Made by a program: the position numbers and the translations under genes
Assembly: GCA_031292675.1 (NCBI GenBank)
Contig: JARLGQ010000131.1
Coordinates: forward strand, 1-59,253
Origin: Acidimicrobiales bacterium
GTDB taxonomy: Bacteria > Actinomycetota > Acidimicrobiia > Acidimicrobiales > UBA8190
Direction: 5' to 3'
DNA length: 59,253 nucleotides
The notes under the pieces: model-generated
What the model was told of the DNA's origin: nothing
Seen by the model: the letters and a program-made list of their open reading frames with translations, nothing else
The model's database searches: none
Shown here: positions 8,274 through 16,750 of the stretch, piece by piece
How the letters are laid out: every line of letters starts with the position of its first letter
Numbering within the stretch: the stretch's first letter is position 1

Positions 8274-10025
8274 ATGTTTCTTCGGACTCGTACCGTCTTC
8301 TCGGTGTTCCGCGCTGCATTCGGAAACCCCGTGCTTCGCAGGGTCGGCTTCGCCTACGCACTCTTTGGGACTGCCGAATTCGGGATTTGGATCGCCCTCT
8401 TGGTCTTCGCCTACCGGCACGGTGGATCGACCGCGAGCATGCTCATGGTGTTGATCCAACTCATCCCCTGTATCGCCCTCGGCCCATTTCTCGGCGCGAT
8501 CGCCGACCGTAGGCGCCCGAGCCGCGTTCTGCGCGTCGGCTACGGCTTTCAGGCGGTGTCGATGGCGGGCGTGGCCACCGCCATCGGTCTCGGCGTACCG
8601 GCTGTCGTGGTGTTCGTGCTGGCGCCGCTCACCGCCCTTACCCTCACGATCACGCGACCGCCCCAAGCCGCACTCCTCCCGGCAATCGTCCGCTCACCCG
8701 ATGAGCTGACCGCTGCGAACGTGATGGGCGGTTGGACGGAAGGAGCCGCCGCCTTGGTGGGTCCCGCCGTCGTCGGGATCCTGATCGCTTGGCGCGGACC
8801 TGCTCTGGCGGTAGCCGCCATGGCAGGGTTGGCGCTCACCTCATGGCTTCTCGTGACCAGCGTGACCGGACCGGCCGCCGCCATCCCGCCCGGTGTGGTC
8901 CCGGATGACGCAGGCACCAACGAGGAGAATCGTTCGGTCTTCGATCTCATCACGCGTGCAGGACAAGCTCTGACATCCATTCGGAGCGGCGTACGCTCCA
9001 ACCTGGAGGTGACTGTACGCAACCCGCAGATCAGGATTCTGCTCACGCTGCACACCTTCTATTTCGTGCTGATCGGCGCCCTCGACCTCCTTTGCGTCAT
9101 TCTTGCCTTGAGCCTGCTCCATATGGGGCCGGGCGGCCCGGGATTCCTGAACGCAGCACTGGGCGGAGGCGCACTGGTCGCCGGATTCGTCACCGCCTTC
9201 TTGGTGGGTCGGCGCCATCTCATCAGGACGCTCACCATCTCCCTTTCGGTGGCGGTCGTGGCCCTCGCGCTCATCGACGCGATACCCAGGGTGGCGCCAG
9301 CCATTCTCCTCATCGGCACCGTGGGCCTCGCCGGGGCCGTCTTCGACATCACCGGTCGGACGCTCCTCCAGCGATCGGCCCCCTCTGACGCGATCGCGGG
9401 GTCGTTCTCCATCCTCGAGGCACTCATGGATCTCGGCCTTGCACTGGGTGTCGTCCTGGTGCGTGTGGCGATCGCGATCGGTGGCCTGAAGGCAGCTCTG
9501 ATCACACCTGCCGTCGTGGCCCTTGTGCTCATCGCCGGCCTGTGGCGGAAACTGCAGCGGATCGACGCGATGGCGACGGTTCCCCAGGTCGAGATCCAGT
9601 TACTGCGCTCGATACCCATCTTCGCCGCTCTGCCGGCACCTTCGATCGAGGGCGTCGCACGCGAACTCCAGTCAGTCACGGTGTCGCCGGGAACGGTCGT
9701 GATCAAAGAGGGAGAACCCGGTGACCGCTACTACGTCGTGGCCGATGGCGAGATGGCCATCTCGCGCCACGGTCGACTGCTGCAGACCGTCTCGCGGGGT
9801 GATGGTTTCGGCGAGATAGCCCTGATCCATGACGTTCCTCGCCAGGCATCCGTCACCGCCGTCACCGATGCCTGCCTTTACGCGCTCCACAAGGAGCTGT
9901 TCGTCCAGACCGTCACGGGCCACGCCGTGGCGGCGTCGGCCGTCAGAACCATCGTTTCCGGACATCTGGGAGACGACATGCCAATGCCATGGGACGGAGG
10001 TGGCCCGGAGGAGGGAGAAGAATGA
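8274..10025 (+). CDS. MFS transporter fused to a cyclic-nucleotide-binding domain
   Basis: 583 residues. Residues about 10-420 form a major facilitator body of roughly 12 hydrophobic segments with the loop-2 motif GPFLGAIADRRRPSR, as in drug and metabolite exporters of the MFS_3 group. Residues about 440-560 are a CAP_ED/cNMP-binding domain: it opens LLRSIPIFAALPAPSIEGVA, holds EGEPGDRYYVVADGEMAISR, and the phosphate-binding cassette reads GFGEIALIHDVPRQASVTA, with the Gly-Glu and Arg expected for nucleotide binding. The carrier is therefore probably gated or tuned by cAMP or cGMP from the cytoplasmic side. The start is chosen at ATG 8274 behind AAGGGAG; a longer frame from GTG 8190 adds non-conserved residues. 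It converges with an adenylate-cyclase-domain gene 74 bp downstream. The transported substrate is unknown. Confidence 0.9.
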   Translation: MFLRTRTVFSVFRAAFGNPVLRRVGFAYALFGTAEFGIWIALLVFAYRHGGSTASMLMVLIQLIPCIALGPFLGAIADRRRPSRVLRVGYGFQAVSMAGVATAIGLGVPAVVVFVLAPLTALTLTITRPPQAALLPAIVRSPDELTAANVMGGWTEGAAALVGPAVVGILIAWRGPALAVAAMAGLALTSWLLVTSVTGPAAAIPPGVVPDDAGTNEENRSVFDLITRAGQALTSIRSGVRSNLEVTVRNPQIRILLTLHTFYFVLIGALDLLCVILALSLLHMGPGGPGFLNAALGGGALVAGFVTAFLVGRRHLIRTLTISLSVAVVALALIDAIPRVAPAILLIGTVGLAGAVFDITGRTLLQRSAPSDAIAGSFSILEALMDLGLALGVVLVRVAIAIGGLKAALITPAVVALVLIAGLWRKLQRIDAMATVPQVEIQLLRSIPIFAALPAPSIEGVARELQSVTVSPGTVVIKEGEPGDRYYVVADGEMAISRHGRLLQTVSRGDGFGEIALIHDVPRQASVTAVTDACLYALHKELFVQTVTGHAVAASAVRTIVSGHLGDDMPMPWDGGGPEEGEE

Positions 10026-10098
10026 CCGAGATGGGACCAGGGCTTGGCGTAGGTACAGGCTGGGCCAGAGGCTGATGATCCGACACCTGTGGTAGTTG

Positions 10099-11439
10099 TC
10101 AACCTGAAACGGAGAACAACCTCCGAGCCTCGGGTACGCCTTTCAGCTGGTGCTCTCCCCGGTCTTCGAAGGCGATTCCGGAACCGGCCACGAGGTCCTT
10201 GACCGTCGAAGAGACGAGCACCTCACCGGCGCCTGCCACATCCGCCACCCGAGCAGCGATGTGAACCGCCATCCCGGCGACATCCTCGTCCCGGGCCTCG
10301 ATTTCTCCGGTATGCAGCCCAGCCCGTATCTCAAAGCCGAGGTCTACGACGTTCGCGGAGATGGCTCGGCCGCACTCGATGGCTCGGGCCGGACCGTCGA
10401 ATGTGGCCAAGGTTCCGTCGCCGGTGGTCTTGACGTGCCGGCCTCGGAAGCGCTCGAGCTGGCGCTGCACCAGCATGTCGTATCGGTCGAGCAACTCCCG
10501 CCAATGTCGATCACCGAGCCGGGCCACGTGTTCTGTCGACCCTACGATGTCCGTGAAGAGGACTGTCACCAAGACACGATCGAGCACTGGTGTCGGCCGG
10601 ACGCCGGTTAGGAATTCTTCGACCCCGTCGAGGATTTGCTCAGTTCGACCTGCGAATGGCAAATGGTCCTCGCCGGACAACTCGACGAACCGAGCGCCCG
10701 GGATGCGACTCGCGATATGGCGACCGTGCTCATAACGGACGTGGCGATCCCCTCTTCGGCTGATCACGAGGGTCGGCGCCTGAATGGCCGACAACACGGG
10801 GTTGACATCGCTGTCCATGACCGCTCGGGTGGACGCCGCGAGCACATCCGGAGTTGCCGTGAGACGCTCGATGCGAGCCCAGCGCCGTCGAGCTTCCTCT
10901 GTTTGGACCATGGTCGGCGCGAGGGTCTCGATGCACGCCCCCGTTCCCCAGACTTGCTCGATGGCGGTGACGTAGGAGGGAATCAGATCAGCCGGCAATC
11001 CCCAGGGGGTATCCTCGTCACGGGCATACCGTGCATAGGCATTGACGAGAACCAGACTCACGACTCGTTCGGGGTACGTGGCCGCGAAGAACATGGTCGC
11101 TCCGGCGCTTTCGCCCCACGAAAGGAATGCGGCGCGTCTGGAGCCAACGGCGTCCATGACGGTACCGATATCGTCCTTCCATGCCTGCACGGCCGGAACT
11201 TCGTTGGCGCCCAGTCGACCCGAGCTGCCGAACCCCCGCGGGTCGAAAGTGATGAGCCGCGAGAATGACGCCAACCGTGAGATGAATCCGCCGAAGGCCG
11301 GCTCTTCCCAGATCAGCTCGACCGCCGCGCTCCCCGTGATCGGCAGCACCAGGTCCATGGGCCCGTCCCCCGTGACCTGGTAGGCGAGATAGTCGCCTTC
11401 GGCTGTCCTGGCGTAACGAGTTGAAAGCAGCTCGGTCAT
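10099..11439 (-). CDS. Alpha/beta-hydrolase fused to a class III adenylate/guanylate cyclase
   Basis: 446 residues, an architecture common in actinobacteria. Residues 1-275 are an alpha/beta hydrolase with DPRGFG, the nucleophile elbow GESAG (Ser about 111) and a late His (GEDHLPF, about 259), so the triad looks intact. Residues 285-446 are a class III cyclase catalytic domain: FTDIVGST (metal Asp about 297) and KTTGDGTLATF (second Asp about 341) are present, as is RAGLHTGEIE. It probably makes cAMP, with the hydrolase half acting as an enzyme or as a ligand sensor. It is soluble, with no membrane segment. The start at ATG 11439 begins directly with MTELLSTRYA; the upstream extension is low quality. 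The convergent neighbour is a transporter with a cyclic-nucleotide-binding domain. Confidence 0.9.
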   Translation of the reverse strand: MTELLSTRYARTAEGDYLAYQVTGDGPMDLVLPITGSAAVELIWEEPAFGGFISRLASFSRLITFDPRGFGSSGRLGANEVPAVQAWKDDIGTVMDAVGSRRAAFLSWGESAGATMFFAATYPERVVSLVLVNAYARYARDEDTPWGLPADLIPSYVTAIEQVWGTGACIETLAPTMVQTEEARRRWARIERLTATPDVLAASTRAVMDSDVNPVLSAIQAPTLVISRRGDRHVRYEHGRHIASRIPGARFVELSGEDHLPFAGRTEQILDGVEEFLTGVRPTPVLDRVLVTVLFTDIVGSTEHVARLGDRHWRELLDRYDMLVQRQLERFRGRHVKTTGDGTLATFDGPARAIECGRAISANVVDLGFEIRAGLHTGEIEARDEDVAGMAVHIAARVADVAGAGEVLVSSTVKDLVAGSGIAFEDRGEHQLKGVPEARRLFSVSG

Positions 11440-11709
11440 TCTTTGGACATTTTTGCCCGGCGCCGATGCCCGGTGCTTGAACCCACCGCGGCGCGCCCTC
11501 TCCACACTGCGGTCACGTCACTCAACAACGCGACCCGTTACCGAACCACCGTGCCGTGCGGCTGTCTCGGGCGTCCCGGGCGGTCGTTGTCCGGAACGAC
11601 CAAGACGGCCCCTACCGTGTGCCGGCGACCAGCGAACTCAGCCGTAGCTATCCCACTCGGTGCCCTGACCTGGGACAACGAGCCCGGCGCCACTCGCGGA
11701 GGCCACCCG

Positions 11710-11811
11710 TCAAGAAGGAGTTCGTGGCACAACCCGTTCGCCCACAGCGATGACGATCAGGCCGAAAGCCCAGGACGCGAGGAGAGTAATCAGACTGGCA
11801 CTGGAGCTCAT
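11710..11811 (-). CDS. Putative small membrane protein, 33 aa
   Basis: A short frame on the minus strand encodes 33 residues: MSSSAS, then a continuous hydrophobic helix LITLLASWAFGLIVIAVG, then a charged tail (GERVVPRTPS). A near-ideal ribosome site, GGGAGGAAACC, lies directly before the ATG (GGAGG to ATG about 6 nt). The single-span, positive-outside-helix layout is typical of bacterial small membrane proteins. Family and partner are unknown. It stands alone in a 768-bp gap, upstream of and on the same strand as the hydrolase/cyclase gene, about 270 bp away. Evidence is the strong ribosome site plus the clean helix; homologues would be needed to prove it. Confidence 0.55.
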   Translation of the reverse strand: MSSSASLITLLASWAFGLIVIAVGERVVPRTPS

Positions 11812-12207
11812 GGTTTCCTCCCATTCGAAGCTGGTTGGGGACCCCCTCAACTCTGGCGATGATCGTGGACCCGAAGCCTGACCGTGTCAAGGGACTCATA
11901 CCAGTCAAGGACTCACTCCAGAGACGGCACCTGGACCGGGAAAGAAGCCGGTCGATTGCGCCACCGAGCACACCGGGACGACCCCAACCGCCGGTCCATG
12001 ATCGGCATGCAAGACTCCCGCACATGAGCCCCGGTGGGTCGGTATGCGCCTATGGTGTCGAGGTGCCCGAGCAGATGGGGACGTCGATACCTTTGGCTGC
12101 TGTCTCGCCGCTGCATCGCCGATTGGTTCGTGGTCTCCGGGAGCACGCCGCCTCGCACCCAACCTCGGACGCGCATGGTTTGTGTTTCGTCCTGAGACGA
12201 TGACCAA
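11812..12207. other. 396-bp intergenic region before the GNAT gene
   Basis: No frame with coding character is seen on either strand. A GACGAT hexamer at 12196-12201, 6 nt before the GNAT ATG, could be a -10 for a leaderless message. The left end supplies the upstream region of the small membrane protein gene. Confidence 0.4.
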
Positions 12208-12741
12208 ATGCGTGACGGCGTAGTCGTTCGCACTGCGACGTCGGAGGATCGGAGTGCCATCCTGGAACTCGTTCTCGCCGCCTTCTCCAGCGTCGACCAC
12301 GACGGACGCCAAGAAGTCGACATCGTCACTGCGACGTGGAGGCTGGGGGTTACCCCCTTCGACCTAGAGCTCGTCGCCGTCGAGGATCATGCAATCGTTG
12401 GTCATGTGCTGGCGGCTTGGGGTGATCTCGGTGGCCAGGCGGTGGTGGCTGTCGCACCGCTCGCGGTGTCGTCGTCTCGTCAACGCCAGGGAACAGGTAG
12501 TGCGCTCATGAACGAACTGGTGCGTCGAGCTGAGGCGGCTGCGCTCCCGCTCATCGTCCTACTCGGCGATCCGAGGTACTACGAACGCTTTGGCTTCGAG
12601 CCGTCAGGGCCACTTGACATCTCCTATCCCGTCGTGGGCGAGGACAATCCGCACTTTCAGGTGCGGCGCTACGCACACTATGACCGGACCTTGCGCGGCA
12701 CCTTCGCGTATTGCTGGGAGATGGAAGACGATCGAGTGTGA
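12208..12741 (+). CDS. GNAT family N-acetyltransferase
   Basis: 177 residues with the Gcn5-related acetyltransferase fold, transferring acetyl from acetyl-CoA to an unknown amine. The N-terminus VVVRTATSEDRSAILELVLAAF is the usual first strand-helix. Strand 4 reads AVVAVAPLAVSSSRQRQGTGSALM, containing the acetyl-CoA pyrophosphate loop Q/RxxGxG. The later PLIVLLGDPRYYERFGFEPS is the strongly conserved GDPxYYxRFGF segment of the YhbS-like subgroup of predicted N-acetyltransferases. The gene stands alone, divergent from the small membrane protein gene and convergent with a VOC gene 58 bp downstream. Confidence 0.9.
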   Translation: MRDGVVVRTATSEDRSAILELVLAAFSSVDHDGRQEVDIVTATWRLGVTPFDLELVAVEDHAIVGHVLAAWGDLGGQAVVAVAPLAVSSSRQRQGTGSALMNELVRRAEAAALPLIVLLGDPRYYERFGFEPSGPLDISYPVVGEDNPHFQVRRYAHYDRTLRGTFAYCWEMEDDRV

Positions 12742-12799
12742 GACCGGAGAACTTCTCCTCTTGCACTGGGCCAGGTGGCCGACGGTTTCGCGGCCGAAC

Positions 12800-13180
12800 T
12801 CAACGAACGTTCACCTCATTTCGATGCGCGATCTGGAAGACGTTTCCGAACGGATCGCGCACCATGCCTCGCCTATCGCCATACGGCGTGTCGAGCGGCT
12901 CTTCCAGGCTCACGGCTCCGGCCGCGATCGCCCGTCGGAATGCGCCGTCCACATCGTCGACGTAGACATAGAGGAACGCCGGAAACAGCTCCCGACCAGC
13001 GGTTGACGTCACCATCACCAGGGAATCACCGATGCGGATTTCGGCAGGGCGGTCGGTGTTGGCCTCGCCCGTGGCGTCGAAAACCGCCCGCAGGAACTCG
13101 ACTGCGGCCGCGACGTCGCTGACAACCATGCGTGGCGTCACCGAGTGGAAACCGGCCGGAGGCTCCGTGGCCGCGGGCAT
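12800..13180 (-). CDS. VOC/glyoxalase family protein (PhnB-like)
   Basis: 126 residues. It begins MPAATEPPAGFHSVTPRMVV, followed by DVAAAVEFLRAVFDATGE, and ends with TPYGDRRGMVRDPFGNVFQIAHR. This is the PhnB/EhpR-like branch of the VOC superfamily, often annotated as bleomycin-resistance-like; the actual ligand is unknown. The start chosen is ATG 13180. A GATATT hexamer lies 5 nt upstream on the minus strand, fitting a leaderless message; the much longer open frame upstream is low-complexity shadow sequence. Confidence 0.85.
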   Translation of the reverse strand: MPAATEPPAGFHSVTPRMVVSDVAAAVEFLRAVFDATGEANTDRPAEIRIGDSLVMVTSTAGRELFPAFLYVYVDDVDGAFRRAIAAGAVSLEEPLDTPYGDRRGMVRDPFGNVFQIAHRNEVNVR

Positions 13181-13763
13181 GTCCAAATATCTCACAACCC
13201 GACGGCGGGCACCCGCCGGGACGGGGTCCGGGACGACGATGCGGCGTCCCGACGAGAACAAGAGACGATCACACTCTGGAGAGATCATCGATCCATCGCG
13301 AGGATCGGCAAGTGACATCGAGCTCGTCAGCGGATCAAAGACGCAACCCCGTGTTCGAATCCGACGTTCAGTCCGGCCACGAGAGTCGTGACGATGACGG
13401 CTGATCCCATCGCCGCCCTGATGGCGCACCCTGTTGATCGGCGACCTGGCCAGACGACCTGGGCCAGCTCCCGCAGGCATTCGCCCGATGAAGTCGCTCC
13501 GCGGTCGGGGAGAAACGCCACAGGCTGGTGTCTCCTCGGCATCCCAGGCGGATCGGCCCTCCAACCAGTGGTCGGCGGTGCGCGAGGCCGAGGTGGGCCG
13601 GGCGGGACCCGGGCGCCGTCGGGAAGTGCAGGATGCCCTCCGGCCAACGACCCCGATATCCCTGGCCCCGACCCGCACCGGGCGGGACGTGTGGGCCCGC
13701 GAGGCCCAGGTTGAGCGGCGCCGAAAGGTGCAGAGTTACCGTCGAACCGATAGAAGAAGGGCC
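13181..13763. other. 583-bp intergenic region with two hairpins
   Basis: No believable gene. Two compact inverted repeats lie near the VOC end: CGGCGGG/CCCGCCG at 13203-13218, and CGGGACG/CGTCCCG at 13229-13251 with a 9-nt loop. Neither is followed by a T run. At the right end the SDR ribosome site AAGAAGGG precedes ATG 13764, with a GATAGA hexamer overlapping it. The function of the hairpins is unknown. Confidence 0.4.
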
Positions 13764-14543
13764 ATGCTTCTCAACGGAAAGACAGTGCTCGTGACCGGCG
13801 TCGGCGTTGGGCTCGGCAGAGAGTGTGCCACGAGCGCGCTGCACGAGGGGGCCAATGTGGTCCTGGCCGCCCGCCGGAAGGACGAACTCGCCAGTACGGC
13901 CGCCGAACTCGACCCCGGCGGCGAGCACACCGCCCACCGGGCCACGGACATCACCGATCCCGAATCCTGCGCCTCCCTCGTACAACTGGCACTGGAGCGG
14001 TTCGGCTCGGTCGACGCGCTGATCCAGGTGGCTGCGTTCGAACACGCCTGGGGGGGCCTGTACGACTTGAACCTCGACGACTGGCGGGCCGCGTTCGACA
14101 CCAACGTTCTCGGCGCGCTGACTCTCCTGCGTCCTGTGGCCAAGGCCATGAAGGAGGTTGGCGGTGGCTCGGTCGTCTTCATCGGCTCGCAGTCCATGTT
14201 CAAGCCGGCGATGCCGCAGGCCGGATACGCTGCGTCCAAGAGCGCGCTGCTCACAACGATCTACTACCTGGCAGACGAGCTCGGACCGGACAACATCCGC
14301 TGCAACATGGTGGTCCCCTCGTGGATGTGGGGCCCGAACGTCCAGCGGTACGTGTCGGGGACGGCTCGACACCAAGGCCGGACCGAAGAAGAGGTCCTTC
14401 ACGAACTTGTAGGGGGATTCCCGCTCCGCCGGATGACCGAAGACGGAGAGGTGGCCGATGTGGCGGTGTTCTTCGCCTCCGATCACGCCAAGGCCGTGAC
14501 CGGGCAGTACCTGCTCGTGAATGCCGGCGAGCTGGTCCGATGA
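13764..14543 (+). CDS. Short-chain dehydrogenase/reductase (SDR)
   Basis: 259 residues, a classical SDR. The cofactor loop TGVGVGLGRE is near residue 11. The AARRKDEL segment after strand 2 has Arg residues suggesting NADP preference. The catalytic set is Ser (IGSQSMF), Tyr and Lys (GYAASKSAL). The C-terminus AVTGQYLLVNAGE is typical. Start ATG has AAGAAGGG upstream. Its stop overlaps the next gene's start by four bases (ATGA), so the two are translationally coupled and probably serve one pathway. The oxidised substrate cannot be read from sequence. Confidence 0.92.
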   Translation: MLLNGKTVLVTGVGVGLGRECATSALHEGANVVLAARRKDELASTAAELDPGGEHTAHRATDITDPESCASLVQLALERFGSVDALIQVAAFEHAWGGLYDLNLDDWRAAFDTNVLGALTLLRPVAKAMKEVGGGSVVFIGSQSMFKPAMPQAGYAASKSALLTTIYYLADELGPDNIRCNMVVPSWMWGPNVQRYVSGTARHQGRTEEEVLHELVGGFPLRRMTEDGEVADVAVFFASDHAKAVTGQYLLVNAGELVR

Positions 14544-15619
14544 CCGGCGCGCCGAAGCGGGTGGTGGTGTGGGGTACCGGGTTCGTGGGCCGGATGGTGA
14601 TCCCAGAGATCGTTCGGCACCCCGCGTTCGAGCTGGTCGGTGTGGGCGTCAGCGCCCCCGAAAAGGTTGGTCGTGACGTCGGCGAGATCTGCGGCATCGG
14701 CACCGTCGGCGTCACTGCCACCGACGACGTCGACGCCCTGGCCTCACTCAGACCCGACGCCCTCGTGCATTACGGGCCGACCGCCGCGCATGCCGCCGAC
14801 AACATCGCGCTCATGGGCACGTTCCTTAGAGCCGGAATCGACGTCTGCTCGACGGCCATGACCCCCTGGGTCTGGCCTTCCATGGCGCTGAACCCGCCGT
14901 CGTGGGTCGATCCCATCAGCGAGGCGTGTGCAGTGGGCGAAGCGTCGTGCTTCACCACCGGTATCGACCCGGGCTTTGCCAACGATCTCTTCCCCATGAC
15001 CCTGATGGGGCTCTGCGGCGAGGTCCGCAGCGTGAAAGCGCTCGAGATCCTCGACTACATCAACTACGAGGGTGACTACGAGGAGGAGATGGGCATCGGT
15101 CGATCGGCCGACTTCACTCCATTGCTCGAGCACACCGACATCCTGGTCATGTCGTGGGGCGCCACTGTGCCGATGATCGCCCACGCCGTCGGCATCGAGC
15201 TCGACCAGATCACCACGACCTGGGAGAAGTGGGTCACGGACAAGGCCATCACGACGGCCAAGGGCGTCATCGCACCAGGGGAGGTGGCCGCCATCCGGTT
15301 CACCATCAACGGCATATTCCGCGGTGAGACTCGAATCGGCCTGGAGCACGTGAACCGGGTGGGCACTGACGCTGCCCCCGATTGGCCACGCGGCACTCAA
15401 GACGACGTGTACCGGGTCGAGATCGACGGGTCGCCGTCGATCACACAGGAGACAGCCTTCCGGTTCACCGACGGGAGCGGGCGCGATGCCGCCGCCGCCG
15501 GCTGCCTCGCCACCGGGCTACGTGCACTGAACGCGGTCCCCGCAGTGAACGACTGCCCGCCGGGGTGGGTCACCCCACTCGATCTTCCCTTGATCCCGGG
15601 CTTCGGCACGATTCGCTGA
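14540..15619 (+). CDS. DapB-like NAD(P)H-dependent dehydrogenase (diaminopentanoate dehydrogenase type)
   Basis: 359 residues. The Rossmann start RVVVWGTGFVGRMVIPEIV carries GxGxxG near residue 13. The remainder (PDALVHYGPTAAHAADN, VCSTAMTPWVWPSM, TGIDPGFANDLFPMTL, ALEILDYINYE) is the layout of the dihydrodipicolinate-reductase-like family that includes 2,4-diaminopentanoate dehydrogenase. It is cytoplasmic and about the expected length. It overlaps the SDR gene by four bases, so the pair may catalyse consecutive oxidoreductions. The true substrate is unknown; DapB itself is shorter and less similar in layout. Confidence 0.8.
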   Translation: MTGAPKRVVVWGTGFVGRMVIPEIVRHPAFELVGVGVSAPEKVGRDVGEICGIGTVGVTATDDVDALASLRPDALVHYGPTAAHAADNIALMGTFLRAGIDVCSTAMTPWVWPSMALNPPSWVDPISEACAVGEASCFTTGIDPGFANDLFPMTLMGLCGEVRSVKALEILDYINYEGDYEEEMGIGRSADFTPLLEHTDILVMSWGATVPMIAHAVGIELDQITTTWEKWVTDKAITTAKGVIAPGEVAAIRFTINGIFRGETRIGLEHVNRVGTDAAPDWPRGTQDDVYRVEIDGSPSITQETAFRFTDGSGRDAAAAGCLATGLRALNAVPAVNDCPPGWVTPLDLPLIPGFGTIR

Positions 15620-15762
15620 GGACGTCCTGGCATACCTGTGATCCGGACGGTCGGGCTGGCGGCGTGGATCCCGGCAGCCCAGGCCATCGGTCACGGCCGG
15701 CGCCGCGCACCCGCAACCGTCTTGGAGCTGAGTCGTCACCGAGACCGTACGCGCCCATGCGC

Positions 15763-16095
15763 TCACCGGTCTCGGCGTTGCGCCTGTTGAAGGAATCCAC
15801 GCTGGCGAGGGCCTCCTCGCTCGACCCGCCCCGATCGGAGACCGCCGAGCGAGTCCCTGGTGGTCCGGGACCGGGCATGGAGGTCGCGGACAGAGACGCC
15901 CTCCTCGGTGACGCATCGCATGACGTTCGACCACATGACCTGCGACACCAGCCAGGGGGCACCGCTCGGGGCGGCAGCCTTGCCGGTCCTCGTCGTCCAG
16001 TGCGCCATGCGGTGCTCGGACTCGTTGTCGAACTCGATCGTGAAGGCGAAGAGGACCGCACACAGCAGCGTCGGCAACGGGAGGCTGGCGGCCAT
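15763..16095 (-). pseudogene. Truncated winged-helix (MarR-like) regulator remnant
   Basis: The first roughly 80 residues (LPLPTLLCAVLFAFTIEFDNESEHRM..., APWLVSQVMWSNVMRCVTEEGVSVRDLHARSRTTRDSLGGL) look like the N-terminal part of an actinobacterial winged-helix family of about 240 residues, whose members continue into an RRWGY wing. Here sense is lost directly after DSLGGL: the next residues (RSGRVERGGPRQRGFLQQAQ) are unrelated and no other frame restores the missing wing and C-terminal domain. I read it as a deletion remnant. It lies back-to-back with the MarR gene at 16231. The family recall is from memory and no alignment was run. Confidence 0.55.
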
Positions 16096-16193
16096 GCCGA
16101 CATGATGGGGGGCGATCGGTTTGGCATCAACGGGACCGGGACGCCCCCGTCCTGCGTGGGACCCCTGGACCCCGGACCCAAACTAGTACCTAA

Positions 16194-16222
16194 TATAGAC
16201 TATCAACACCGTTGTCTATAAT
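16194..16222 (+). promoter_or_regulatory. MarR promoter with overlapping palindromic operator
   Basis: A perfect -10 TATAAT at 16217-16222 lies 8 nt before ATG 16231, so the message is probably leaderless. TATAGAC (16194-16200) and GTCTATA (16214-16220) form an inverted repeat with a 13-nt spacer that covers the core promoter, extendable to nine bases with one mismatch. This is the expected layout for MarR autorepression. Confidence 0.65.
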
Positions 16223-16230
16223 CTCGGCAC

Positions 16231-16719
16231 ATGACCGGGCCCCGCGGCTGGTGGGACGACTGGCCCACCCCGGCTCTCCTCCGGCGGGCGCGCGACGTGT
16301 ACCGGGCGTCGATCCGCAAGGCCCTGGACGAGGCGGGATGCGACGACATGCCACGCAACGGGGCCTACGTGATCGGCGGAATGGCCCGGACCGGGACGCC
16401 GTTGAGCGAGCTCATCAAACAGATGGGGGTCTCCAAACAGGCCGCAGGACAGCTCGTCGACACCTTGGTCACCCGGGGCTACCTCGACCGCACCGTCGAT
16501 CCCGACGACCGCCGGCGACTCACGATCACCTTGACCGAACGAGGGCAGAGCGCGGCCGCTGTGGTCAAGGCGACGGTCGACCGCGTGGACGCCCGACTGG
16601 TCGCACGCGTGGGTGCCCAGTCCTTTGCGAACGCCATGGCGACCCTGGCGTCGCTCATCGAAGGCGACGGTGACGCCCGCGCCAACGACCCAGGCGAGCT
16701 TCCGGACAACGCGCGTTGA
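16231..16719 (+). CDS. MarR family transcriptional regulator
   Basis: 162 residues. The winged helix-turn-helix is clear: TPLSELIKQMGVSKQAAGQLVDTLVTRGYLDRTVDPDDRRRLTITLTERG (about 60-110) holds the recognition helix and the D-x-R-DRR wing that defines MarR. Flanking helices for dimerisation are at both ends. It is probably a dimeric, ligand-relieved repressor. The promoter carries an inverted repeat over TATAAT, suggesting autoregulation, and the membrane glycosyltransferase gene begins 31 bp downstream on the same strand, so that gene is the likely co-regulated target. The ligand is unknown. Confidence 0.92.
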   Translation: MTGPRGWWDDWPTPALLRRARDVYRASIRKALDEAGCDDMPRNGAYVIGGMARTGTPLSELIKQMGVSKQAAGQLVDTLVTRGYLDRTVDPDDRRRLTITLTERGQSAAAVVKATVDRVDARLVARVGAQSFANAMATLASLIEGDGDARANDPGELPDNAR

Positions 16720-16750
16720 GCTCGCACAGGGACGAACGACACCAACCCCC

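Noticed and set aside
13350-13372. GTTCGAATCC, like a tRNA T-loop
   Set aside because: The flanking bases cannot form the 5-bp T stem, and no acceptor, D or anticodon arm is found nearby.
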